DNA of 64,000 nt. It comes from Planococcus circulans (lineage in GTDB: Bacteria; Bacillota; Bacilli; Bacillales_A; Planococcaceae). A program made the position numbers and the translations under genes. The stretch is from NCBI RefSeq assembly GCF_020023385.1, contig NZ_JAIQCL010000002.1, positions 186,001-250,000 of the forward strand, given 5' to 3'. The notes beneath the pieces are model-generated. The model was given only the letters and a program-made list of their open reading frames with translations, did no database searches and was not told the DNA's origin. Below, piece by piece: positions 43,084-51,060 of this stretch. Each line of letters opens with the position of its first letter. Within the stretch, counting starts at the first letter, position 1.

Positions 43084-44616
43084 ATGAAAAAAGTTTCAGG
43101 AGTATTTTTTAGTTCAGTGGCGATCATGCTGGTGCTTGTCTTGTTCGGCATCACCATGCCAGATACGCTGGAAAAAATGACCGGCAATATGCAGGCGTTC
43201 ATCACCACGCATTTTGGCTGGTATTATTTATTGGTTGTTACGTTTTTTGTAGCAGTTTGTGCGTATTTCTTATTCAGCCCGGTTGGTAAGATTAGACTTG
43301 GAAAACAGGATGAAAAGCCTGAGTTTTCACGCCCAACCTGGGTTGCGATGATTTTCAGTGCCGGTGTCGGCATTGGCTTGATTTTTTACGGAACCGCTGA
43401 ACCACTCAGCCATTTTGCAATCAGTTCACCAACTGGGATCACGGGAACCGACGAGGCAGCAAAAGACGCCATGCGGTACACGTTTTTCCATTGGGGGATC
43501 CACGCATGGGCTATTTATGGAATTGTCGGACTGACCGTCGCTTACTTTACGTTCAGAAAAGGGGAGCTCGGATTAATCAGCAAGACATTGCGTCCGCTAT
43601 TGGGCGACCGCGTTGACGGATTCATCGGAAAAGCGATCGATGTCATAGCGGTTGTTTCAACAGTTATTGGAGTAGCGACTACCCTTGGATTCGGTACCGC
43701 CCAAATCAACGGCGGCTTGACCTACCTGTTTGGCGTTCCAGCAAGTTTCTTGATGCAGCTTGTCATCGTTCTTGTGCTGACGGTTTTGTTTTTAGTTTCA
43801 GCATCAACCGGCCTGAGCAAAGGGATCAAGATTTTAAGCAACGCCAATATGGGATTGACGGCTGTCCTGTTCATTTGTGTACTGATCTTCGGGCCGACTT
43901 TGTTGATCATGAATTTGTTCACGGACACTCTTGGCGCTTATGTCCAGACATTCGTCAATATGAGTTTCCGCTTGGCTCCATTTAATGAGCAAGGCCGCGA
44001 ATGGATCAATGGCTGGACCATCTTTTACTGGTCTTGGTGGATTGCCTGGTCGCCGTTTGTCGGCATTTTCATTGCCCGGGTTTCAAGAGGCAGAACCATC
44101 CGGGAATTTGTCGTTTACGTCTTGTTGATTCCTTCGCTTATCGGATTCATTTGGTTCTCGACATTCGGGACTGCGGCGATTTCAGGAGAAAACACAGGTG
44201 CTGTGGCACTTTCCTCATTACCGACAGAAGCTTCGCTCTTTGGCTTGCTGGAGCAGTATCCATTCAGTCTGGCTTTGTCGATTTTGACCATTATGATCAT
44301 CGTCACTTTCTTTGTTACATCTGCTGATTCAGGTACGTACGTTCTTGGAATGATGACATCGAATGGATCACTTTTCCCGAGCGTTCGGATTAAAATGATT
44401 TGGGGCTTTTTCCTATCTACTACAGCGCTTGTCCTTCTCTATTCAGGTGGTCTGCAGGCATTGCAGAATACCATGATTATCGTGGCATTTCCGTTTTCCA
44501 TGGTTATTGTTTTAATGACTTTCAGTTTGATCAAAGCGGTCAACCTGGAAGCGAGAGAAATGGGAATGGGTCTGATTAAAAAGAAAGAAACCAAAAAAGA
44601 AGTAAGAGTTCGATAA
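43084..44616 (+). CDS. BCCT family transporter (glycine betaine/carnitine/choline)
   Basis: A 510-residue secondary transporter with twelve helices. GVGIGLIFYGTAEPL (the substrate-box region), WGIHAWAIYGIVGL, and WSWWIAWSPFVGIFIARVSRGRT (the conserved aromatic quaternary-ammonium motif) are all intact, and MTFAFTS-like VTSADSGTYVLGMM follows. Relatives such as OpuD take up glycine betaine as osmoprotectant. The actual substrate is unproven. I start at the ATG at 43084, where GGGAG lies 12-14 nt upstream. A 590-bp gap precedes it, holding the hairpin CAGGTC...GACCTG at 42936-42955. Convergent with the selenoprotein gene. Confidence 0.93.
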   Translation: MKKVSGVFFSSVAIMLVLVLFGITMPDTLEKMTGNMQAFITTHFGWYYLLVVTFFVAVCAYFLFSPVGKIRLGKQDEKPEFSRPTWVAMIFSAGVGIGLIFYGTAEPLSHFAISSPTGITGTDEAAKDAMRYTFFHWGIHAWAIYGIVGLTVAYFTFRKGELGLISKTLRPLLGDRVDGFIGKAIDVIAVVSTVIGVATTLGFGTAQINGGLTYLFGVPASFLMQLVIVLVLTVLFLVSASTGLSKGIKILSNANMGLTAVLFICVLIFGPTLLIMNLFTDTLGAYVQTFVNMSFRLAPFNEQGREWINGWTIFYWSWWIAWSPFVGIFIARVSRGRTIREFVVYVLLIPSLIGFIWFSTFGTAAISGENTGAVALSSLPTEASLFGLLEQYPFSLALSILTIMIIVTFFVTSADSGTYVLGMMTSNGSLFPSVRIKMIWGFFLSTTALVLLYSGGLQALQNTMIIVAFPFSMVIVLMTFSLIKAVNLEAREMGMGLIKKKETKKEVRVR

Positions 44617-44719
44617 GAGAGAGGAGATTGTAATACTGGATCTCCCAACAGGCAAGTGTTCGAGTTAAACGGTTTGTCTGTTGTCTCTTTTCGGCCATTA
44701 ATTCTTCAGTAATAAATAG

Positions 44720-44766
44720 AAAAGGCGGTGCCAGCGACTCAGTGAGTTGTTGGCACCGCCTTTTTT
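44720..44766. terminator. Bidirectional terminator between BCCT and the selenoprotein gene
   Basis: AAAAGGCGGTGCCA and TGGCACCGCCTTTTTT form a perfect stem. T run on both strands. Confidence 0.92.
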
Positions 44767-44802
44767 GTTGGGAGCGTCAACTTAAGCCTCGTTCCCTCTT
44801 CC

Positions 44803-45567
44803 TTATGACTTGTCCTGATAGATTGCCCTTGTACCGGATGGAAGCGTGAGCAGTTCGAGCAATTGGTCCAGTACTCTTTTCCTCGTTTCAAAATCGAACG
44901 GTTCACCGCACGGACGGCCCATTTTGAAAGGCACCTCAAGTGTTCGCGGAGCACCGACTTTGTCCGTGATTTCCGGAAACAAGGTGATCATGGCTGTTGG
45001 GATATGTGAAGCTTCTAAAGCCCGGGCATACAGCCCAAGCACGTTATGGCAGGATCCTCAGCCAGGCACCAGGAGCGCTGCATCAATGCCTTGGTTATCG
45101 AAGAGTTCCACGACTTTCGGGATAAAGTCTTTTTCCGCGATAGCCGTGTCGAGGATTCCGCCGTTCAGTCCGATATTGATTTCGGAAACCGTTCCAACCT
45201 TCCCGTCCGCTGCTGCCTTTTTCAGCTGCTGGAGCGGGAAGACGATGGACGGATCGGTTTTGGCGAACTTGGTATCGAAATAGATATGTGTGACTGTCAG
45301 CTCCTGTTCTGTAATATCTGACGGGATGATCCGAAACGAAGGATCTCCGGCAGGATTGTCCACATCAAACGGTTTGTCCGATTTCAAGTGAACACCGGCT
45401 GTCGAAACCAGGGCCACTTTACATTTGGACAAGGGATGTTGCAAAAAGGCCTCGGGCAAGTTTTTGTTTTCTTCCATATGGCTCATGGTGAATTTCTGGT
45501 AGGCCTTCGTGAAATTGCTGGAAAACGTCCGCGACAGTTTCGATTTCAGCTTTGTCTTCATTTTCAT
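44803..45567 (-). CDS. Predicted selenoprotein, GrdB-like (UGSC family), UGA read as selenocysteine
   Basis: One 255-codon frame is interrupted by a single TGA at 45058-45060, codon 170. The 169 upstream residues (VALVSTAGVHLKSDKPFDVDNP, THIYFDTKFAKTDPSIVFPL, DGKVGTVSEINIGLNGG) match the N-terminal domain of glycine/sarcosine/betaine reductase component B-like proteins. After the TGA the same frame continues GSCHNVLGLYARALEASHIPT, then GAPRTLEVPFKMGRPCGEPFD. The site reads P-G-(TGA)-G-S-C, matching the U-x-x-C redox pattern of this family. ATG at 45567; GGAGG lies about 11 nt upstream. The minus-strand mRNA has a hairpin of bacterial SECIS type right after the codon. Redox or reductase role inferred. 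Confidence 0.85.
45020..45040 (-). promoter_or_regulatory. Candidate bacterial SECIS hairpin
   Basis: In the minus-strand mRNA, counting the U of the TGA as 1, bases 21-28 (GCUUGGGC) pair with 34-41 (GCCCGGGC) through eight pairs, two of them U-G, around loop UGUAU whose second base is G. Apical loop begins 25 nt after the UGA. Stem length, loop size, spacing (16-37 nt) and G in the first loop bases satisfy the published bacterial SECIS model. No other UGA in the window shows this. Confidence 0.7.
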
Positions 45568-45742
45568 GATCCGCCATTCCTCCAGTTCGATTGGTCTACT
45601 GGATAGTATTCGCTGGCAGGTTGAAAATTCCTGTATGGAATTTTTCTTTAGGCTTATTTTATTGAAGTGCATGCTGATTGCCGGAAGGGTGGTTTTTATT
45701 TTAAAAAGTACTATCAACATTGCCAAATCAAGTCTTTCAATG

Positions 45743-45772
45743 TGGACATTCAGACAATTCTGCTTCTATAAT
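45743..45772 (+). promoter_or_regulatory. Promoter candidate for crtP
   Basis: TGGACA (45743-45748), an 18-bp spacer and TATAAT (45767-45772), about 145 nt before the crtP start. The gap to 45917 is AT-rich. Confidence 0.6.
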
Positions 45773-45917
45773 AAAGTATGTATAAAAATTATACAAAAAC
45801 TATATAAAAAAAGTTTTTAAAGCGGTTGGCTAGGGAATTATAAATGGGATGCAGATCTTTTGGTGCTTTTTGCATACATCATGAAAAATCACTTTGGAGA
45901 AGAAAGGCGGTACATAC

Positions 45918-47423
45918 ATGGTGAATCCTAAAAAATCCGTAATCGTGATCGGGGGAGGACTCGGTGGGTTATCCGCGGCTATTTCCCTTGCGCAAAAAGG
46001 GTACGCGGTTTCTTTATATGAAAAGAATGGTCACATCGGCGGAAAAGTGAATCGTCTCGAGCAGGATGGTTTCGGTTTCGACTTGGGCCCGTCGATTTTA
46101 ACGATGCCGCATATTTTCGATAAATTGTTCCAGGGAAGCGGCAAGCGGATGGCGGATTACATTTCGCTTAAGCGACTTGATCTGGAATGGCGTTCGTTCT
46201 TTCCAGACGGTACGGTGTTGGATCTGTACCATGACCTCTATTTGATGGAGCGGGCGAATCCTGCGTTGTCCCACGGGGATATGAAAGAGTATTTCTCTTT
46301 ATTGAAATACGCGCAGCGGATTTACAAGACGACTGAACGAAGCTATTTGAAAGAAGGCTTTGAGTCGCCGAAAGAAGCGGTTGCGCAAAATGGGATCCTT
46401 GCGACCTTGATCGGATTCGATTTGACTTCGACGATGTACAGCGCGATTTCAAAACGCATCAGCAATCCGCATCTGCGGGATATGCTGTCTTATTACGTCA
46501 AGTACGTCGGTTCTTCTCCTTATAGCGCACCTGCAGTCCTCAATATGATGATCTACATGCAGCATGCGCAAGGCTGTTGGTACGTGCAGGGCGGGACGCA
46601 TAAATTGGCGGAAGGATTGGAGAAGCTGGCGCAAGAAGAAAGTGTTCAAATTCATACGGGTATGGGCGTGGTGCGGGCGCATACCAATCAGGATAAGCAG
46701 ATCGCGGGCATTGAACTGGAAGATGGATCGTTCAAGACCGCCGACTATTATGTATCGAATATGGAAGTTATCCCGTTCTACAAGAAAATGGTGGACGCGG
46801 ATGAGAAGTTTGTCACGAAACTCGTGGAGAAGTATGAGCCTTCAAGTTCGGGTCTCGTCCTTCATCTGGGTGTCAAGAAAACCTATCCGTTGCTGAATCA
46901 CCATAACTTCTTCTTTTCGGAGAACTTGCGTGAACAGATGGACAAAGTGTTCGAAAAGCACGAGCTGCCGGACGATCCGACGATTTATCTGGTCAATGTC
47001 AATAAAACCGATCCGACGCAGGCACCACCTGGGCATGAGAATATCAAGATCTTGCCGCATATTCCTTATATTCAGGACAAGCCGTTTACACCCGAAGAAT
47101 ACCGGGAGTTTGAAGAAGTCGTGCTCGACAAGCTGGAACGCATGGGCTTGCACGGATTGCGCGAAAATATTGTGACACGCGACGTCTGGACACCGCATGA
47201 TATTGAACGCACCTATGGCTCGGACCGCGGAGCCATCTACGGAACCGTTTCCGATAAAAAGAGGAACGGCGGCTTCAAGCATAAAAAACAAAGCGAACTC
47301 TACGACAATCTTTATTTCGTCGGAGGGACCGTCAATCCTGGCGGCGGCATGCCGATGGTGACGCTCAGCGGCCAGCAGGTGAGCGATAAGATCGTGAAGC
47401 GCGATCAGGCGAGCAAAGGATAA
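45918..47423 (+). CDS. Phytoene desaturase-like carotenoid oxidoreductase, CrtP/CrtN type
   Basis: About 501 residues, an FAD-dependent enzyme of the CrtI/CrtN/CrtP group. FAD-binding GGGLGGLSAAISLAQKG follows the start; EKNGHIGGKVNRLEQDGFGFDLGPSIL and the C-terminal FVGGTVNPGGGMPMVTLSGQ are the two end signatures. The sequence looks closer to CrtP (diaponeurosporene oxidase) than to CrtN, which would give the yellow-orange glycosyl-diapocarotenoids of Planococcaceae, but exact role needs comparison. Start at 45918 (AAAGGCGG 6 nt upstream); TTG 45894 is an alternative. No other crt gene adjoins it. Confidence 0.85.
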   Translation: MVNPKKSVIVIGGGLGGLSAAISLAQKGYAVSLYEKNGHIGGKVNRLEQDGFGFDLGPSILTMPHIFDKLFQGSGKRMADYISLKRLDLEWRSFFPDGTVLDLYHDLYLMERANPALSHGDMKEYFSLLKYAQRIYKTTERSYLKEGFESPKEAVAQNGILATLIGFDLTSTMYSAISKRISNPHLRDMLSYYVKYVGSSPYSAPAVLNMMIYMQHAQGCWYVQGGTHKLAEGLEKLAQEESVQIHTGMGVVRAHTNQDKQIAGIELEDGSFKTADYYVSNMEVIPFYKKMVDADEKFVTKLVEKYEPSSSGLVLHLGVKKTYPLLNHHNFFFSENLREQMDKVFEKHELPDDPTIYLVNVNKTDPTQAPPGHENIKILPHIPYIQDKPFTPEEYREFEEVVLDKLERMGLHGLRENIVTRDVWTPHDIERTYGSDRGAIYGTVSDKKRNGGFKHKKQSELYDNLYFVGGTVNPGGGMPMVTLSGQQVSDKIVKRDQASKG

Positions 47424-47425
47424 CT

Positions 47426-47472
47426 AAAAAAGGCTCTCTTTGAAATCAATGGATTTCAAAGAGAGCTTTTTT
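47426..47472 (+). terminator. Terminator of crtP
   Basis: AAAAAAGGCTCTCTTTGAAATC and the mirror GATTTCAAAGAGAGCTTTTTT form an 18-bp stem with loop AATG. Confidence 0.93.
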
Positions 47473-47509
47473 GTGTTGAACAAACACATATAAACAAGCA
47501 GTCTGGTTT

Positions 47510-48592
47510 TCAACGGAGCGCCGGGTACTTCAACCGGATGAGGCGGTATAGATTCTGTACGATGGCTTTGCCGACCGCATAGACAGGAATGACGAGGATC
47601 ATCCCGATGATTCCGGCAAAACTTCCTCCGATATAGAGAAGGAAAATGATGGTGACGGGATGCACTTCAAGTTTATGACCCATGACATTCGGAGATATGA
47701 GATTGCTCTCCAATTGCTGGATGACCAAGATGGCGACGGCCGTCCAGAAGGCGAGCAGCGGCTCCTGGAAAAAAGCCACGATCAATACCGGTATCGCACC
47801 GATGAACGGTCCGAGAAACGGAATCAGGTTAGTGAACATGGAAACAAGGGCAAGGATGACGGCATATTCCAAGCCGAGCAGCATATAAGCAATCAAACTA
47901 AGCACACCGACAAACAAGCTGACAATCGCTTGTCCCTGAATATAGGCGCTTAAGTTTTCGTCCATATCCTGGAGAATTTTCCGCCCTTCGTCACGTGAAT
48001 CCTGAGGAAGGATCTTGAGGAAACGGTCTGGCAGACGCTCACCGTCTTTCAACAGGAAAAACAAGATGAAGGGGACGATGACCAGTTTGGCTAATATGCT
48101 GATAAAGCTGGCGAGAAAGCTAAGGATTCCAGATCCGAGATCAGAAAAGGTAGTAGAGAAATTCTCGGTCAATGTGGATGGCTGAAGCGCCGGCATGACG
48201 CTTTGTTCTTCAATATATTGCCACCAGTCACTTTGCAGCGCCCAATTGATCCAGCTTTGTACACGCCCGACAATGAAGGGGAAATTATCGATTAAAGTCA
48301 TGACTTGGCTTAACAATAAAGGGCCAAGCCAACTGCCAAGAAGGAAGACGGCAAGGGTGAAGAAAAAGAAAATCGACAGGATAGCCGTTACACGGCCCAT
48401 CCGCTTTTCCAGCAACCCGACGAGCGGACGGAAAATATAATAGAGGATGCCCCCAACGATGACAGTTGGAGCGATAGTCGAAAAAATGACACGGAACGGA
48501 TAAAGAAGAAACGGCATACGGGCAGCCAGATACAGAATGATCAGAATAAGAACAACGCTGTACAGGAACAAAAACCATTTTGTTTTCGGCAT
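47510..48592 (-). CDS. AI-2E family transporter (YtvI/PerM type)
   Basis: A 360-residue membrane protein with about eight helices. IVGGILYYIFRPLVGLLEKR, LVSMFTNLIPFLGPFIGAIPVLIVAF and QQLESNLISPNVMGHKLEVHPV match the signature blocks of the AI-2E/UPF0118 family: the amphipathic loop, the twin GP-rich helices and the conserved helix pair after them. Family members are linked to export of autoinducer-2 or sodium-proton exchange; the role is uncertain. The ATG at 48592 has GGGGGGC upstream as a modest ribosome site. Divergent from the MFS symporter, with the intergenic region holding its promoter. Confidence 0.88.
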   Translation of the reverse strand: MPKTKWFLFLYSVVLILIILYLAARMPFLLYPFRVIFSTIAPTVIVGGILYYIFRPLVGLLEKRMGRVTAILSIFFFFTLAVFLLGSWLGPLLLSQVMTLIDNFPFIVGRVQSWINWALQSDWWQYIEEQSVMPALQPSTLTENFSTTFSDLGSGILSFLASFISILAKLVIVPFILFFLLKDGERLPDRFLKILPQDSRDEGRKILQDMDENLSAYIQGQAIVSLFVGVLSLIAYMLLGLEYAVILALVSMFTNLIPFLGPFIGAIPVLIVAFFQEPLLAFWTAVAILVIQQLESNLISPNVMGHKLEVHPVTIIFLLYIGGSFAGIIGMILVIPVYAVGKAIVQNLYRLIRLKYPALR

Positions 48593-48804
48593 GCGAAGCC
48601 CCCCAGCTTCCGGCTGCCCTGTTTCGCAGAAACAGCCTTTGTTTCCCTATTACCTGTAAGCATCCGCGTTAAACTAGGAGCTTCATGATCAGTTGCGGAT
48701 ATTACATCGCTGACATAAAAGCTGTAAAAACTGAGCGGGCTAACGAGATCTCAGAAAAATTTATTCCAAAATAATAAAAATTTAAAGAAAACTTAGTTTA
48801 ATCA

Positions 48805-48850
48805 TTGCACTAAGTATTGGAGTATTGCTACAATACTGATAACGCTTACA
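48805..48850 (+). promoter_or_regulatory. Promoter with cre site for the MFS symporter
   Basis: TTGCAC (48805-48810), 18-bp spacer, TACAAT (48829-48834), then TGATAACGCTTACA (48837-48850), 13 of 14 positions of the CcpA cre consensus, right over the start point. AGTATTG (48814-48820) and CAATACT (48831-48837) also form a 7-bp palindrome, a possible local operator. Confidence 0.8.
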
Positions 48851-48878
48851 GATTGAGAGGAGGAGAGAGCAGGAAGTG

Positions 48879-48902
48879 ATGCTGCTCTTGCTAGCCAAAT
48901 GA
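48879..48902 (+). CDS. Seven-codon leader peptide overlapping the MFS start
   Basis: GAGAGGAGGAGAG (48854 on) precedes ATG-CTG-CTC-TTG-CTA-GCC-AAA-TGA, so MLLLLAK, whose TGA overlaps the ATG of the symporter (ATGA). The strong ribosome site is about 35 nt from the symporter ATG, too far for direct use. I infer translational coupling: ribosomes finish the leader and restart at the overlap. Confidence 0.5.
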   Translation: MLLLLAK

Positions 48903-50308
48903 AGAATTCTAAGCTTTTGTACATCATTGGTATTACCTTAGTAGCAACACTGGGAGGTCTTTTGTTCGGTTATGACACGGCCGTTATCTCTGGTGCAGAA
49001 AGCTCGCTGCAGGCCTATTTCACCGATAGCCTGGGGCTCAGTTCCTTTATCCACGGGTTGACGGTATCCAGTGCATTGATTGGCTGTATCATCGGGGGAG
49101 TTTTATCAGGATATTTTTCTGCAGGCATTGGCCGGAAATACACATTGATTGTGGCCGCATTTTTATTTTTGGTTTCCGCGCTTGGCTCTGCGTATCCTGA
49201 GTTTTTGTTCTTCACACCAGGTGAGCCGTCTATCGCTTTGCTGGCAACGTTCAACTTTTACCGGATCATCGGTGGAATCGGCGTCGGCCTGGCTTCGGCA
49301 GTCGCTCCCATGTACATCGGGGAAATCGCTCCTCCGAAATTGAGGGGCCGCCTTGTTTCTTTAAACCAATTCGCCATCATTTTCGGCATGCTGGTTGTCT
49401 ACTTCGTCAACTGGGGAATCGCTCGAGGCCAGACCTTGGAATGGATCAATGATCTCGGCTGGAGATACATGTTCGCTTCTGAAACGATTCCCGCGTTTCT
49501 GTTTCTCCTGTTGTTGTTTTTCGTTCCGGAAACACCGAGATATCTCGTGTCTCAGCACAAAGACGACAAAGCAATGGGTGTTTTACTGAAAACGTACGAT
49601 ACCACTATGGCAAAAGCCACTTTATATGAAATAAAAAATTCCTTCGACGACAAGAAGGAAAAACTCTTTGCCTACGGTAGAGGAATTATCGTCATCGGCA
49701 TCCTGCTTTCGGTGTTCCAGCAGTTTGTCGGCATCAACGTAGCGCTGTATTATGCACCGCGCATCTTTGAAAGCATGGGCGCTGGGCGCGATGCTTCACT
49801 CTTCCAAACCATCGTCATGGGCTTGGTCAATGTCATCTTCACGATCATCGCGATTGTCACTGTAGACAAAGTCGGCCGCAAGCCGCTATTGATCATCGGT
49901 TCCATCGGGATGACCATCGGGATGTTCGGTGTGGCAGGTCTTGCATACTTTGAGCAGATTGGCACCGCCACTTTGGTCTTCATCATCATCTACACGGCTT
50001 CGTTCATGATGTCGTGGGGTCCGGTCGTCTGGGTCTTGCTGTCTGAAATCTTCCCGAACAAAATCAGAGGGCAGGCATTGGCGATTGCCGTTGCATTCCA
50101 ATGGGCAGCCAATTATTTTGTTTCATCAACTTACCCAGCGATGATGGAAGTAAGCGGCGCGATGACTTACGGAATCTACGGCGTGATGAGCATCCTTTCC
50201 GCCTTGTTTGTCTGGAAGTTCATTCCCGAAACAAAAGGCAAGTCACTGGAAGAACTTGAAATCATTTTGAAAAAGTCACAAGATGCAAAAGCAGTAGTCG
50301 ATCAATAA
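48899..50308 (+). CDS. Sugar porter family MFS transporter (D-xylose/arabinose symporter type)
   Basis: A 469-residue major facilitator with twelve helices. GGLLFGYDTAVISGAESSL is the conserved first-helix motif; GRKYTLIVAAF, the R-G-R loop (LRGRLVSLNQ), PETPRYL, and the C-terminal VDKVGRKPLLIIGS and PETKGKSLEELE are the sugar-porter signatures. Relatives such as XylE and AraE bring in pentoses with protons. A cre site and consensus promoter just upstream imply glucose repression. Translation starts through the seven-codon leader. The sugar is not decidable from the sequence. Confidence 0.93.
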   Translation: MKNSKLLYIIGITLVATLGGLLFGYDTAVISGAESSLQAYFTDSLGLSSFIHGLTVSSALIGCIIGGVLSGYFSAGIGRKYTLIVAAFLFLVSALGSAYPEFLFFTPGEPSIALLATFNFYRIIGGIGVGLASAVAPMYIGEIAPPKLRGRLVSLNQFAIIFGMLVVYFVNWGIARGQTLEWINDLGWRYMFASETIPAFLFLLLLFFVPETPRYLVSQHKDDKAMGVLLKTYDTTMAKATLYEIKNSFDDKKEKLFAYGRGIIVIGILLSVFQQFVGINVALYYAPRIFESMGAGRDASLFQTIVMGLVNVIFTIIAIVTVDKVGRKPLLIIGSIGMTIGMFGVAGLAYFEQIGTATLVFIIIYTASFMMSWGPVVWVLLSEIFPNKIRGQALAIAVAFQWAANYFVSSTYPAMMEVSGAMTYGIYGVMSILSALFVWKFIPETKGKSLEELEIILKKSQDAKAVVDQ

Positions 50309-50312
50309 CAGG

Positions 50313-50361
50313 AACCGAGCCGCTCTATCCAGGATGATCTGGGTGGGGCGGCTCGGTTTTT
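50313..50361 (+). terminator. Terminator of the symporter gene
   Basis: ACCGAGCCGC and GCGGCTCGGT form a perfect 10-bp stem with TTTTT. Confidence 0.92.
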
Positions 50362-50539
50362 GATTGCTGAAGTGGATAAAAAATACGGATTGATTGTGAT
50401 AGCTAGCTGTACTTTAGCTAAGGCACACGGCCGAGAATTTGTTCATCAATTGCTCAAAGGGCATAGCCTTCTAGATGGAATAGAGGAGCCAGTAGAGAAG
50501 TTAAAAAACCACTACTTAGGAAAAGCAGGGGGGCACTGA
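50360..50539 (+). pseudogene. C-terminal fragment resembling adenylosuccinate lyase-family C-terminal domain
   Basis: A 59-codon frame up to TGA 50537-50539 reads SCTLAKAHGREFVHQLLKGHSLLDGI and EEPVEKLKNHYLGKAGGH. The G-R-E-x-x-H/Y...L-L pattern and the closing YLG-x-A match the C-terminal domain of the fumarase/ADSL lyase superfamily, such as PcaB-like enzymes. It has no start or ribosome site and its 5' side is the symporter terminator, so I take it as the end left from a deleted gene. Confidence 0.4.
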
Positions 50540-50649
50540 TTTCTGCATTAAAGGATTTGTACAAACAATAGGAGAGTTGCAAAACTCACCATTTAGTTTT
50601 CTGAATATTATATTTTTTTGTATACAATTAAAGTTTAATAGTATAGGAT

Positions 50650-50835
50650 GAAAGTAAGAATCGTGCCGAAACGTAATCACGTTCGTCCCGCACGATCAGC
50701 ATGATGAATTTTAAAATGCATAATCCATAACTGCCTAGTCTGCCGATAATCTCTGCGGAGGTTTTCGCCACAGATAAAAGCCAGTTCATTCTTGACTAAC
50801 AGCTTGCTGTAGTCAATTTGAACTGGCTTTTTAAA
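50650..50835 (+). ncRNA. Candidate small RNA with closing hairpin and terminator
   Basis: A gene-free stretch folds neatly on the plus strand. ATCGTGC...GCACGAT with inner AACGT...ACGTT forms a double-stem hairpin near 50661-50701; then come AT-rich single strands; then AAAAGCCAGTTCA...TGAACTGGCTTTT (50776-50832), whose loop itself holds TTGACTA...TAGTCAA, ends in T's. TATACAAT near 50618 could be a promoter. No protein gene is nearby on either side. Not matched to a known RNA family. Confidence 0.35.
50776..50832 (+). terminator. Long near-perfect terminator hairpin
   Basis: AAAAGCCAGTTCA and TGAACTGGCTTTT plus the inner TTGACTA/TAGTCAA and CAGC/GCTG pairs form a nearly continuous hairpin, followed by T's. 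Confidence 0.85.
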
Positions 50836-50959
50836 TGTCACGAAAGGGGCGTGTTACAATCTTATGTTTTTGCACACATTAACCTTATGAACAGGAATGT
50901 CAAAAATAGAGGTGATAGAGCGGGTGATAATAGCCTATGAATAGGTTACTTCCTTTGAG

Positions 50960-50975
50960 AAGTAAGCGCTTACTT
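50960..50975. promoter_or_regulatory. Perfect 16-bp palindrome upstream of the aminotransferase operon
   Basis: AAGTAAGCGCTTACTT is self-complementary over all 16 bases and stands about 85 bp before the aminotransferase start. Its core (AAGCGCTT) resembles LacI/CcpA or GntR-type operator sites. Likely a regulator site; the regulator is not in the window. Confidence 0.45.
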
Positions 50976-51060
50976 TCGGGTTCGGATACAAAGAAGAAGT
51001 AGTGGTGAAAAGAGAAAAAACTTAAAACTTAGAGTGAAACTAAAGTTGGGAGGAATTCAC

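Noticed and set aside
45490-45555. Alternative ATG frame (MADHENED) overlapping the selenoprotein start
   Set aside because: It has GGAGG nearby but gives a low-complexity product of about 50 codons; the GrdB-like frame explains the DNA.
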